A stretch of 47,789 nucleotides of DNA, from assembly GCF_000382445.1 (NCBI RefSeq), contig NZ_KB905473.1:138803-186591 (forward strand). Reading direction: 5' to 3'. The stretch is from Phocaeicola massiliensis B84634 = Timone 84634 = DSM 17679 = JCM 13223 (GTDB lineage: Bacteria > Bacteroidota > Bacteroidia > Bacteroidales > Bacteroidaceae). Each line of letters starts with the position of its first letter. Positions within the stretch are counted from its first letter, which is position 1. The position numbers and the translations under genes were made by a program. Under the pieces are notes generated by a model, which had not been told where the DNA came from, ran no database searches, and saw only the letters and a program-made list of their open reading frames with translations. This document shows positions 10,424-18,271 of the stretch, in pieces.

Positions 10424-10493
10424 TTCAGGCACGGATTTCATGGATTACACGGATGAATTTCTTTCTGTGTTTTCTGTGTAATCCGTGCCTGAA
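10424..10493. terminator. Repeat-family hairpin between sufS and the lysO-like genes
   Basis: The arm starting TTCAGGCACGGATT at 10424 pairs with TGTGTAATCCGTGCCTGAA at 10475-10493. The inner part repeats GGATTACACGGAT, as in the hairpin after infB. It lies between convergent genes and could serve both strands, although neither side has a strong T tract. It belongs to the same dispersed repeat family as 5008-5080. Confidence 0.55.
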
Positions 10494-10547
10494 TTATGTC
10501 TAATTGGTAAGCTTTATGGGGGTTGTTTATCCTATAGGTGGTAAAAC

Positions 10548-11153
10548 TTATGGAAACGAACAAAATAAGGTGACCAAAAACGGTACACTAAAATCTACCA
10601 CAAATCCGTGGAAAATAGAAACGACCACAAAACTTTCCCCCGCTGTCCTTGTGATAATAGGCAGGGTTGTATCCATAGTGGTTGCTCCACCGGATGATAT
10701 GGGGGCAAGATTTCCAAACCATCTTACAAGCAAAGGTGCAAACAGCAGTGTAATAATCTCACGCGATATATTGGACAGTAAGGCAATAGTTCCTAATTCC
10801 GCTCCTTTATATTCGGTTATGAAGATGCTTGACAATGAATAGTAACCGAATCCGGAGCCGACAGCCAGACAATCCGATAAAGAACGGTGGGGGAGGAATA
10901 AACTGATTACTGCGCATCCTGCCAATGTGCCTAGAATGGTCATGACAGGTAAGAATATAAGCCGTGGATTGAGTGAACGGAAATTACGGAGTGTCTGCGG
11001 ATCATTTCCCACGCTGATGCCCACACTGAACATTAATGCGCATAGGGCATAATAGCTTAAATTGCTTTGCGTAAAGTCGTATGGAATCAAATGATAAACT
11101 CCACACAGCGTGCCAATAATAAAAAAAGAGATAATAATCAGGCTTCCTTTCAT
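10548..11153 (-). CDS. LysO/YbjE-family lysine exporter, C-terminal part
   Basis: This 201-residue membrane protein matches the C-terminal domain of the LysO (YbjE, DUF340) family, which exports L-lysine in E. coli. It has about five hydrophobic segments and the conserved stretches SVGISVGND, AVGSGFGYYSLSSIFITE and LLSNISREIITLLFAPLL. Its ATG overlaps the stop of the upstream gene by 4 bp (11150-11153, ATGA), so the two are translationally coupled and together make up the ~295 residues of a single-chain LysO. Substrate specificity is inferred from the family only. Confidence 0.85.
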   Translation of the reverse strand: MKGSLIIISFFIIGTLCGVYHLIPYDFTQSNLSYYALCALMFSVGISVGNDPQTLRNFRSLNPRLIFLPVMTILGTLAGCAVISLFLPHRSLSDCLAVGSGFGYYSLSSIFITEYKGAELGTIALLSNISREIITLLFAPLLVRWFGNLAPISSGGATTMDTTLPIITRTAGESFVVVSIFHGFVVDFSVPFLVTLFCSFP

Positions 11154-11431
11154 GCTTCGCTCCTCCTGTTTCTTTTATATACCATATACCATAATGCCCA
11201 GGCAGCAGTGACGCTACCCAGTACGGCTGCCAATGTGAGGATGACAGCTTCCAAACCGATAGTATGTAATCCGTTGATAATCTCTTGATTACTACCCACA
11301 TCTATTCCCAGCAGAAAAAGCAGTAACCAAATAAAAACAGTAATGACTTTGTGTATCCACGATAGTCGTTGTTTGCGTAGCAGAAAGCCGAGTAACATCC
11401 CGGCAAACATAATTCCTATAATAATAAACAT
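11150..11431 (-). CDS. LysO/YbjE-family exporter, N-terminal part
   Basis: This 93-residue membrane protein starts at the ATG at 11431 (MFIIIGIMFAGMLLGFLLRK). The open frame continues upstream, but that part is Lys/Asn/Tyr-rich and covers the promoter, so the internal ATG is preferred. It contains about three hydrophobic segments and the stretch LLFLLGIDVGSNQEIINGL, which matches the N-terminal half of LysO proteins (LGxxxGxN motif). It overlaps the downstream C-terminal-half gene by 4 bp. The two products presumably assemble into one transporter. Confidence 0.8.
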   Translation of the reverse strand: MFIIIGIMFAGMLLGFLLRKQRLSWIHKVITVFIWLLLFLLGIDVGSNQEIINGLHTIGLEAVILTLAAVLGSVTAAWALWYMVYKRNRRSEA

Positions 11432-11450
11432 ATTTTTTCTTGTTTTGCTG

Positions 11451-11458
11451 CAAATATA
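11451..11458 (-). promoter_or_regulatory. -7 box of the lysO-like gene pair
   Basis: The minus strand reads TATATTTG here, about 20 nt upstream of the start at 11431. No clear TTTG box is seen at the expected -33 distance, so this is a plausible but weak Bacteroides promoter, divergent from the rnhB promoter. Confidence 0.45.
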
Positions 11459-11584
11459 TGTTCTTTTCTGTAAGTGTGTGGTATACGAAATATATTTGAC
11501 GTTTTTATAATAAACTGATGTTTTCTGCGACAAAATTAACCGTTTATTTTGAGACTGCCTAATGATTTTATTTTTTAAAAAGGG

Positions 11585-11592
11585 TATCTTTG
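11585..11592 (+). promoter_or_regulatory. -7 box of rnhB
   Basis: TATCTTTG lies 26 nt before the rnhB ATG at 11619 and matches the Bacteroides -7 consensus exactly. The -33 region is AT-rich without a clear TTTG. Confidence 0.5.
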
Positions 11593-11618
11593 CAGACAAG
11601 AAATAAAACAGGAATCGT

Positions 11619-12224
11619 ATGTTATTGCCTTATTTAAATAAAGAATTGATAGAAGCCGGATGCGATGAGGCCGGTCGTGGGTGTTTGGCCGGTTCGGTTT
11701 ATGCCGCTGCTGTTATCTTACCAAAAGATTTTAAAAATGAGTTGTTGAATGACTCCAAACAGTTGACCGAACATCAGCGGTATGCTCTTCGTGAAGTGAT
11801 AGAAAAGGAAGCTTTGGCATGGGCAGTGGGAGTGGTGACACCTGCAGAGATTGATGAGATAAATATTTTGAATGCTTCATTTCTGGCTATGCATCGTGCT
11901 GTAGACGGATTGAAACTGAAGCCCCAACATCTGTTGATAGATGGAAATCGTTTTAAAAAGTACCAGGATGTACCGCATACCACGGTGGTGAAAGGAGATG
12001 GCAAATATCTTTCTATTGCGGCTGCATCTATTCTGGCAAAGACGTATCGTGATGACTATATGAAGGCTTTGCATGAAGAGTATCCTTATTATGACTGGAG
12101 CTCTAATAAGGGATATCCCACCAAGAAGCATCGTGCGGCCATCAGGGAATATGGCACGACTCCTTACCATCGGATGACATTCAACCTTTTGGGAGAAGAT
12201 TCGCAATTATCCTTGCAGTTTTAA
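11619..12224 (+). CDS. rnhB: Ribonuclease HII
   Basis: RNase HII (201 residues) cleaves the RNA strand of RNA-DNA hybrids and starts removal of single ribonucleotides from DNA. The catalytic [19 protein letters not shown] segment (first acidic pair Asp16-Glu17) corresponds to the family's DExGRG motif. LLIDGNRF supplies the next Asp, and [22 protein letters not shown] the following conserved block. The ending [14 protein letters not shown] is also typical. Length is normal. It is transcribed alone, divergent from the lysO-like pair. Confidence 0.96.
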   Translation: MLLPYLNKELIEAGCDEAGRGCLAGSVYAAAVILPKDFKNELLNDSKQLTEHQRYALREVIEKEALAWAVGVVTPAEIDEINILNASFLAMHRAVDGLKLKPQHLLIDGNRFKKYQDVPHTTVVKGDGKYLSIAAASILAKTYRDDYMKALHEEYPYYDWSSNKGYPTKKHRAAIREYGTTPYHRMTFNLLGEDSQLSLQF

Positions 12225-12371
12225 AGCGGACGCATTGTGATGAATACTTTATGTAGATGCAGAAGATAATCCACTTACTTTTTGGCGAATATCGAAAATT
12301 GCATTAACTATTGTCTATAATCTATTCCGGCTAGGGGAAACTTATTATGTTTATATTAGGAGAACCCGCTT

Positions 12372-12500
12372 ATGAAAACTGTAGAAATGAACCTTGACAT
12401 GCAACGTACCGAAATCATTCGGCAACCCTTTGCCACTGATAGCCCGGAAGTGATAAAGGAAGTGCGGTGTGCGCTGAGCAAAGCAATGGAAAAACCATAA
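12372..12500 (+). pseudogene. Remnant of a Bacteroides antitoxin-like small protein
   Basis: A 42-codon frame begins MKTVEMNLDMQRTEIIRQ and continues through DSPEVIKEVRCALSKAM before an early stop. This N-terminal pattern (hydrophobic/acidic start, then a helix with EIIRQ, then DSPEVIKEV) resembles the ~70-residue antitoxin-like proteins that precede RelE/HigB-type toxins in many Bacteroides. The C-terminal half is missing and no toxin follows, so it is probably decayed. The assignment is by remembered pattern, not by alignment. Confidence 0.4.
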
Positions 12501-12747
12501 AAAGAAATGTCGTAGGCATCCCGGTATCAGGCATTAAAAACTTTAGTTTTATGGCGATGAAATTAGAATTTCAACGTAATGAAACTAACTAGGATTGCAG
12601 ACGGATACAGAGGTTTTGTTCTTGGGGGGCAAGAACTGTGCTACTTAGACTGATTGGCTGAAATCGCTTGTTATTTTGACTGAGATATTAAGTTCTAAAT
12701 TTGTTCTTATTTTTTACGGAATGCTTTTCTGTCTTATTTCTTTTTCA

Positions 12748-12755
12748 TATATTTG
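12748..12755 (+). promoter_or_regulatory. -7 box of the NVEALA-type operon
   Basis: TATATTTG lies 24 nt upstream of the ATG at 12780. The region before it is T-rich with no exact TTTG at -33. It is the only good promoter match before this gene group. Confidence 0.45.
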
Positions 12756-12779
12756 TAGAATATAGAAATATGATATACT

Positions 12780-13127
12780 ATGAAAACAAAAAGATTTTTT
12801 TTAAGATTCATCTTAATTTTCACCGTTGGTGCAAATATGTATTTTGTATTTAAAGCCAATAGTGAAGAGATTGAAAAGCTACCGTTACTTACTGATTTGG
12901 AGGTGTTAGCTGATGATGGCAAATTTGTACGCGGTCCTCGGGGTACTAATTGGGAAGAATACACCACGGATTGTACTTATACCAAAACGTCAGGCACTTC
13001 TGTTACAATAGGGATACCGGGAACAGGGGTAACGGTGAGTGAGACTCAGACAGCCACATGGACGGAGTATAACAAAAAGGTGTGCGGATATGGAGCCGGA
13101 ACATGTTTGGCATCGGCCGGATGTTGA
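12780..13127 (+). CDS. NVEALA-type small exported protein
   Basis: This 115-residue protein has a positively charged start and a hydrophobic segment (residues ~8-25), so it is probably exported or membrane-anchored. Residues 38-45 read DLEVLADD, a variant of the NVEALA motif that names a family of small Bacteroidales proteins. The mature part is Thr/Gly-rich (SGTSVTIGIPGTGVTVSETQT) and carries four cysteines, three in the last 24 residues (KVCGYGAGTCLASAGC). It ends 1 bp before the start of the propeller gene, so the two are coupled. The function of the family is, to my knowledge, not established. The spaced cysteines and a thioredoxin-like neighbour suggest disulfide-dependent folding. Confidence 0.65.
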   Translation: MKTKRFFLRFILIFTVGANMYFVFKANSEEIEKLPLLTDLEVLADDGKFVRGPRGTNWEEYTTDCTYTKTSGTSVTIGIPGTGVTVSETQTATWTEYNKKVCGYGAGTCLASAGC

Positions 13128-13128
13128 C

Positions 13129-14391
13129 ATGAAGTATTTGTGTTTTTTTTTAATATCCATGCTCCTGCTTTCATGTTCCCGACAAAAGAGGGCAGAAACA
13201 TTGTTCAGGGGCATACAGTCGGACGATTACATCTCTGAATCTTTTCATGAGGTTGCTGTTTCGGCAGGAAAAAATATCACTATTCATGCTGGTGAGTTTG
13301 ACTCTGAGGGCTATTGCCTAATGCATGAATTATTTGATACGGTGATTGCTGTCCGATTGGAAACTACCGAAGAATCTTTGGTAGGGGTTGTTGATAAAGT
13401 CATTGTCGTAGACAGCTGTATGTATGTACTTGATAAGTTCAAGACCAAATCAGTAAAGCGTTTTACATTGGAAGGGAAATATCTGAATGTTATTGGGCAG
13501 TATGGGGAAGGTCCTGAGATGCAAAGGGAAGTGACTGACTTTTGTATCTCTGAAAACGAAGTTTTGATTTTAGACCAATTTCAAAGCAAAATATTCATCT
13601 ATACTTTGGATGGTATTTTAAAGGATATCAGACAACTTCCTTTTTCATGTATACAATTACACCGCTTTTCTACAAACAATTATGTATTTTTTGGTATAAA
13701 CGCTTTCAATTATCATTTTCCTGAAATTCTGAATTATTCCTTGTGGCAGACGGATTCTTGTTTTAAGGTGAATAACCGGTTAGCATACAAAGAAAAGGAA
13801 AAATACCAAAACATTTTAGAAAGAAACAGTCTGGCTTCATTTTCGGATACACTCTATTATAAAAAGACATGGAGTGATACTATTTTTTCAATTTCACCGG
13901 AGGGTGAAATGAAGTATGAATATATCATAGATTTAAATGGTAAGGCGGTTCCTCAAGAATTGATTAGAAAAGGGAATGAAAATATATGGCCGCGAGAGAT
14001 AGAAGAAGGAAAATATGTGATAATAGATACTTATGCAATTACATCAGACTATATATATGCATCGTGTGTGCTAAAGAACTTAAACTATCACTTATTTTAT
14101 CATATTGCAAGTAAAAAAACTATAATGAGACCTCTGCTGTTGAATAGCATAAACTCGATATTCCCATTTACACGACCTATTGTCGGTGCTACAGAACAAT
14201 ATCTTGTTGGTGCCATAGATGCAGCGTCTATATATGATTCTTTTCATGAACGTACTGAACAAGAATGGTTGGAGAAGAAGGGGTATTGTAAAGGCAAAGT
14301 TACAAATATAGGGGATAATCTCATTCCTTTCTGCAAAGATTTGAAGATGGATGATAATCCAATAATCTTATTGTATTATTTCAAGAAATAA
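13129..14391 (+). CDS. Six-bladed beta-propeller lipoprotein
   Basis: The start at 13129 is preferred (420 residues) because it gives a perfect lipoprotein signal, MKYLCFFLISMLLLSCSRQ. A longer in-frame start at 13039 would run through the preceding gene. The mature protein resembles the Bacteroides six-bladed beta-propeller family (BF3164/NHL-like). The region around residue 122 reads VIGQYGEGPE, followed by ENEVLILDQFQSKIFIYTLDG, the typical blade repeat with 'G-GPE' and 'D-(x)-I-YTLDG' features. Such proteins often accompany NVEALA peptides. The role is unknown, and envelope location with a binding function is inferred. It starts 1 bp after the NVEALA gene and ends 1 bp before the thioredoxin-like gene. 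Confidence 0.75.
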   Translation: MKYLCFFLISMLLLSCSRQKRAETLFRGIQSDDYISESFHEVAVSAGKNITIHAGEFDSEGYCLMHELFDTVIAVRLETTEESLVGVVDKVIVVDSCMYVLDKFKTKSVKRFTLEGKYLNVIGQYGEGPEMQREVTDFCISENEVLILDQFQSKIFIYTLDGILKDIRQLPFSCIQLHRFSTNNYVFFGINAFNYHFPEILNYSLWQTDSCFKVNNRLAYKEKEKYQNILERNSLASFSDTLYYKKTWSDTIFSISPEGEMKYEYIIDLNGKAVPQELIRKGNENIWPREIEEGKYVIIDTYAITSDYIYASCVLKNLNYHLFYHIASKKTIMRPLLLNSINSIFPFTRPIVGATEQYLVGAIDAASIYDSFHERTEQEWLEKKGYCKGKVTNIGDNLIPFCKDLKMDDNPIILLYYFKK

Positions 14392-14392
14392 A

Positions 14393-14992
14393 ATGAAAAA
14401 GAGTTTTGCCATATTTATTATCGTTTCTTTAATGTTAGGCAGTTTTTTATCTGTCCACCCGGATAAGAATGGCAGAATGAGCTACAACAGTTATTCTTTA
14501 GAAAAAGAAATATTGTATTTGCTACGTGAAGAACAATTTGAGCTTCTTGGTAATGAAGGCTCAGTATTGGATTCCAATAAGATTATTTATGATGTTAACA
14601 ATAAGGAATACACTTTAAGCAATGTGATAAAAGAGGGTGGAAGGATAATTATACGGTATTCTGAATTAAATTGTAATGTATGTATAGATAGTCTGTTTTC
14701 CTGCATTGATAATCATTTGAACAAAAAGGAGAAACAACAAATTCATATACTGGCTTCTTATCATAATCGAAATGATTTATTAATATTCAAACGTATTAAT
14801 AATTTGTCCTATCCTATCTATAGGATAGATTCCTTGGGTATTTCATTGGAAAATCTAAATGAGCCATTTATTTTTGTATTAAATAAAGATTACTCCATAA
14901 GTCATCTTTTTATTCCACATAAAGAGAGGCCACAAGACACCCGAAGGTATCTAAATATCGTCTTATCCTACATTGAAACAATGCATTTATAA
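14393..14992 (+). CDS. Thioredoxin-like exported protein
   Basis: This 199-residue protein has an N-terminal hydrophobic signal or anchor (residues ~4-20). RIIIRYSELNCNVCIDSLF places a CxxC pair at Cys94 and Cys97 after a beta strand. PFIFVLNKDYSISHLFIP near residue 160 looks like the 'xP-F-V-L' strand that follows the cis-proline in thioredoxin folds. This points to a periplasmic thiol-redox or AhpC/TSA-like protein, though the sequence is divergent. It is the third gene of the NVEALA operon, 1 bp after the propeller gene, and a strong hairpin follows it. A role in handling the cysteines of the NVEALA-type peptide is inference. Confidence 0.6.
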   Translation: MKKSFAIFIIVSLMLGSFLSVHPDKNGRMSYNSYSLEKEILYLLREEQFELLGNEGSVLDSNKIIYDVNNKEYTLSNVIKEGGRIIIRYSELNCNVCIDSLFSCIDNHLNKKEKQQIHILASYHNRNDLLIFKRINNLSYPIYRIDSLGISLENLNEPFIFVLNKDYSISHLFIPHKERPQDTRRYLNIVLSYIETMHL

Positions 14993-14999
14993 TATCTCT

Positions 15000-15045
15000 C
15001 CGACCGAGAAATCATCACGCTATTGATTGCTGATTTCTCGGTCGG
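15000..15045. terminator. Bidirectional terminator hairpin
   Basis: Perfect 15-bp arms (CCGACCGAGAAATCA at 15000-15014 and its complement at 15031-15045) enclose a 16-nt loop. The hairpin lies between the convergent thioredoxin-like gene and fucP and probably serves both. T tracts on either side are weak. Confidence 0.7.
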
Positions 15046-15051
15046 GGGGCT

Positions 15052-16380
15052 TTAATATTGCCCTCGTCTGTAAGAGCGATGTCCATAAATGACAATCACC
15101 ACAAAACAAATGAACGGCAGGATAAATGATAGGTTTACCGCAGGCATATTCCAAAGCGTATGCATGTCGATGATGCTTGCTTGTAACGGGGGAAGCACCG
15201 AACCGCCCAGAATTGCCATAATCAAACCGGCAGCACCGAACTTGGCATCATCTCCTAAGCCGGTCAAAGCGATACCGTAGATTGTGGGGAACATCAATGA
15301 CATGCAGGCGGAGACTGCTACCAGGCAATACATACCCCAAATATTTTGGAAGAAAATAACACCTGCCGTGAAGAAACATCCTGCCACTGCAAGTATGGCC
15401 AGAAGTTTTCCGGGATTGAGATAACGTAAGATGAAGGTACATACAAATCGGCTGATGCAGAAGATAATCATTGCAATGATATTATACTCTTGTGAGAGTA
15501 CTTCTGCTGCCTTCTCTTCCATACCTTGTGACATAAATAAATGAGTGCCGTATTGGATGATGAAAGTCCAGCACATGATTTGGGCACCGACATAGAAGAA
15601 TTGTGCCACAACTCCTTCCCGATAGTGGGGAATGGAGAAAATACGTTTAAGGGTGGGGCCGAGATTAATACTGTGTGACTGGTCGCCGTTCTTTGGCATT
15701 TTAGTAAAGCGAATCACCAAAAGCATGATAAATATGACGATTCCAATGGTGAGGTAAGGAGCTATCAATACCGAAAGGTCGGAATCCCGTACCGCGGCAA
15801 ACTCGGTTGGAGTCAGCTGTGCACGTTCTGCCGTGTCCATCGGATTGAGTTTTGCCTGAATGAAATTCATGGCCACATACATGCCCAGCAGGGAGCCCAT
15901 GGGATTAAAAGACTGAGCCAGATTGAGCCGTCGGGTGGCGGTGGCTTCTGTTCCCATCGACAAAATATATGGATTGGAACTGGTCTCCAAGAATGAGAGT
16001 CCGCAAGTCAGAATGAAATAAGCCAATAAGAAAGGATAATAACTGCCTGTCATTTTTGCAGGGAAGAATAGGAGGGCTCCTACGGCATAAAGACTTAGTC
16101 CTAGAAGAATGCCTGCCTTATAGGAATATTTGCGAATGAACATTGCTGCCGGAAATGCCATGGCGAAATATCCTCCGTAGAAGGCAACTTGTACCAAGGC
16201 ACCGTCAGTGACGCTCATTCGGAAAATCTTAGAGAAAGCCTTTACCATCGGATTGGTAATGTCATTGGCAAATCCCCACAAGGCAAAGCAGCAGGTGACT
16301 AGTATAAAAGGCAATATATAGCTGACTCCGTCTTTATGCAAAATAGGTTGGTCTGTATCTTTCATGGTTTGTTTTTTCAA
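15052..16380 (-). CDS. fucP: L-fucose:H+ symporter FucP
   Basis: FucP (442 residues) is a 12-helix major facilitator protein that imports L-fucose with protons across the inner membrane. The acidic residues known to matter in E. coli FucP (Asp46, Glu135) have likely counterparts in GFANDITNPMV (Asp40) and LETSSNPYI (Glu132). The RRLNLAQSFNPMGSLLG segment is also family-typical. It is the last gene of the fucR-fucI-fucP group and is separated from fucI by a strong hairpin. Confidence 0.93.
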   Translation of the reverse strand: MKKQTMKDTDQPILHKDGVSYILPFILVTCCFALWGFANDITNPMVKAFSKIFRMSVTDGALVQVAFYGGYFAMAFPAAMFIRKYSYKAGILLGLSLYAVGALLFFPAKMTGSYYPFLLAYFILTCGLSFLETSSNPYILSMGTEATATRRLNLAQSFNPMGSLLGMYVAMNFIQAKLNPMDTAERAQLTPTEFAAVRDSDLSVLIAPYLTIGIVIFIMLLVIRFTKMPKNGDQSHSINLGPTLKRIFSIPHYREGVVAQFFYVGAQIMCWTFIIQYGTHLFMSQGMEEKAAEVLSQEYNIIAMIIFCISRFVCTFILRYLNPGKLLAILAVAGCFFTAGVIFFQNIWGMYCLVAVSACMSLMFPTIYGIALTGLGDDAKFGAAGLIMAILGGSVLPPLQASIIDMHTLWNMPAVNLSFILPFICFVVIVIYGHRSYRRGQY

Positions 16381-16401
16381 AGTATAATAGGGTATTCATT
16401 G

Positions 16402-16435
16402 ACTGTCAGGACACAATACTTTGTGTCCTGACAGT
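16402..16435. terminator. Perfect hairpin between fucI and fucP
   Basis: Fifteen-base arms (16402-16416 and 16421-16435; ACTGTCAGGACACAA and its exact complement) flank a 4-nt loop. It fills most of the 62-bp gap downstream of fucI and upstream of fucP on the minus strand. It has no strong T tract, so it may be an attenuator, a processing or 3'-end stabilising structure, or a weak terminator that lowers fucP expression. Confidence 0.55.
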
Positions 16436-16442
16436 GTAATTG

Positions 16443-18218
16443 TTATTTATAGATAGGTCCGTAAGTAGCGCAAGCTCTGTAGTCCGAACCTTCTTTATCC
16501 ATACCGAAAGCATTCCATGCTGCCGGGCGGAAAATCTTATCGTCTTCTATATTATGCATACATACCGGGATGCGGAGCATAGAAGCCAGTGTGATAAGGT
16601 CTTGTCCGATATGACCGTAACTGATGGCACCGTGGTTTGCACCCCAGTTGTTCATTACTGAATATACATCTCTGAATGCCGGTTTGTCGAACAAGCGCGG
16701 AACGAACCAGGTGGTAGGCCAAGTAGGGTCGGTACGCATATTCAATATATTGTGGATTTCCGGATCAATGTCTACTGTCCATCCTTCGGCCAATTGCAAT
16801 ACGGGACCAAGGCCTTTGACCAGGTTGAGACGCATCATAGTTACAGGCATACCGCCTTTTGAAAGGAAGTTGGAAGAGAAACCGCCACCACGGAAATAAT
16901 CGCGGTCTGCCGGATACCAGGTTGTTGCCTTCAGGCAGGCTTCCATATCCGCTTCGGTCATTTCCCAATTGGGCTTCATGCAAGGTTCTCCGGCGGCATT
17001 ACGGCTTTCGCCGGTAGCATCCAATGTCGTTGCGCCTGAGTTGATAAGGTGGATAATACCATTCTGAGCCATTCCGGTCAGTTCTTTGCCTGTGACGCGT
17101 TTTACAGCTTCGGGGCTCCAATAAGTGCGGATGTCCGAGAACATCTGACCACAGCCGCTCAGCAAGTGACCGAATAACATGGCAACACCGTTGCAGGCAT
17201 CGTTTTCGGTTGCCAAGACAAAGGCTTCGCGGATACCGTTCCAGTCGAAAGTAGTGTTTAGCAATGCTTCGGTAAAGTCACCGTTAGGTTTCCAGTCTGT
17301 CCATTGGCGTTGTCCTTGGAAGCCGGCAGCAATGGCATTGTGTCCGATGGCTTCTTCTTTATATCCCATCTCGCGCAGTTTGGGGTTGCCGGTCATCAGG
17401 TCGCGCATGATGAGGGTCATCTTGACAATGAATTCCCAGTCCTGATCTTTCTGTTCACGGGTTTTACGTTTTTCGGGACGGTTCTTAAAGTCTTCACCTT
17501 CATTGGACTTACAATATTTTTCAGTCCATGCCATTGCTTTGGCATACTCTTCGTGGTCGTAAATACCTTCTTCCATGCGGCGCAGGATTTCTGTTTCATC
17601 CACACTTTCATTGCGGATACCCAAATATTCTTGGAAGAAGTTTGGGTCTACGATAGAACCGGCGATACCCATGCAGACACTGCCGAAAGAAAGATAGCTC
17701 TTTCCACGCATATTGGCAACAGCCATGGCAGCGCGGGCAAAACGCAACAGTTTTTCGGCTACATCTGCCGGAATGGTATTGTCATCCAAATCTTGTACAT
17801 CATGTCCGTAGATGCCAAAAGCAGGAAGACCTTTCTGCGCATGTCCTGCCAATACTGCTGCCAGATATACGGCTCCCGGACGTTCTGTTCCGTTGAATCC
17901 CCATACGGCTTTGGGCCAATGCGGGTTCATGTCCATTGTTTCGGAACCATAGCACCAGCAACTGGTTACGGTGATGGTGGCTCCTACGCCTTCGCGTTCA
18001 AATTTCTCGGCACAGGCGGCGCTTTCGCCTACACGTCCGATGGTGCTGTCGGCAATGACACATTCCACGGGACTGCCGTCACCATTCTTCAGGTTAGTAG
18101 AAATCAGTTCGGCAACAGCTTTTGCCAAATTCATAGTCTTTTCTTCAAGGCTTTCACGAACACCGCCCTGGCGGCCGTCGATAGTGGGACGAATCCCGAT
18201 TTTCGGATACTTTTTCAT
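16443..18218 (-). CDS. fucI: L-fucose isomerase FucI
   Basis: FucI (591 residues, the same length as the E. coli enzyme) converts L-fucose to L-fuculose and often also acts on D-arabinose. It is a cytoplasmic, manganese-dependent hexamer. The N-terminal [14 protein letters not shown] and the central [20 protein letters not shown], which supplies a catalytic metal-binding acid, are strongly conserved family signatures. It is followed by fucP and preceded by fucR. The fuculose kinase and aldolase genes that normally continue the pathway are absent here. Confidence 0.96.
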   Translation of the reverse strand: MKKYPKIGIRPTIDGRQGGVRESLEEKTMNLAKAVAELISTNLKNGDGSPVECVIADSTIGRVGESAACAEKFEREGVGATITVTSCWCYGSETMDMNPHWPKAVWGFNGTERPGAVYLAAVLAGHAQKGLPAFGIYGHDVQDLDDNTIPADVAEKLLRFARAAMAVANMRGKSYLSFGSVCMGIAGSIVDPNFFQEYLGIRNESVDETEILRRMEEGIYDHEEYAKAMAWTEKYCKSNEGEDFKNRPEKRKTREQKDQDWEFIVKMTLIMRDLMTGNPKLREMGYKEEAIGHNAIAAGFQGQRQWTDWKPNGDFTEALLNTTFDWNGIREAFVLATENDACNGVAMLFGHLLSGCGQMFSDIRTYWSPEAVKRVTGKELTGMAQNGIIHLINSGATTLDATGESRNAAGEPCMKPNWEMTEADMEACLKATTWYPADRDYFRGGGFSSNFLSKGGMPVTMMRLNLVKGLGPVLQLAEGWTVDIDPEIHNILNMRTDPTWPTTWFVPRLFDKPAFRDVYSVMNNWGANHGAISYGHIGQDLITLASMLRIPVCMHNIEDDKIFRPAAWNAFGMDKEGSDYRACATYGPIYK

Positions 18219-18271
18219 GATATTGTTGATAATAAGTTTTTAACTATATGCTTTTTATTCCTGTTTTTCTG

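Larger units (their letters stand above)
12225..12779. other. Mostly non-coding stretch with gene remnants
   Basis: There is no intact gene longer than about 45 codons here. It holds an antitoxin-like remnant at 12372-12500, short frame-broken pieces to about 12600, a small hairpin with GTTCTTG and CAAGAAC arms near 12618-12638, and the promoter of the next operon at its right end. It looks like an eroded insertion site between rnhB and the NVEALA operon. Confidence 0.5.

Noticed and set aside
11432..11599. Upstream extension of the small LysO-like gene
   Set aside because: The extra residues are non-conserved and cover the -7 box. The internal ATG starts directly at the first membrane segment.
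13039..13128. Longer start for the propeller lipoprotein
   Set aside because: It would overlap the NVEALA-type gene by about 90 bp and bury the lipoprotein signal that begins at 13129.
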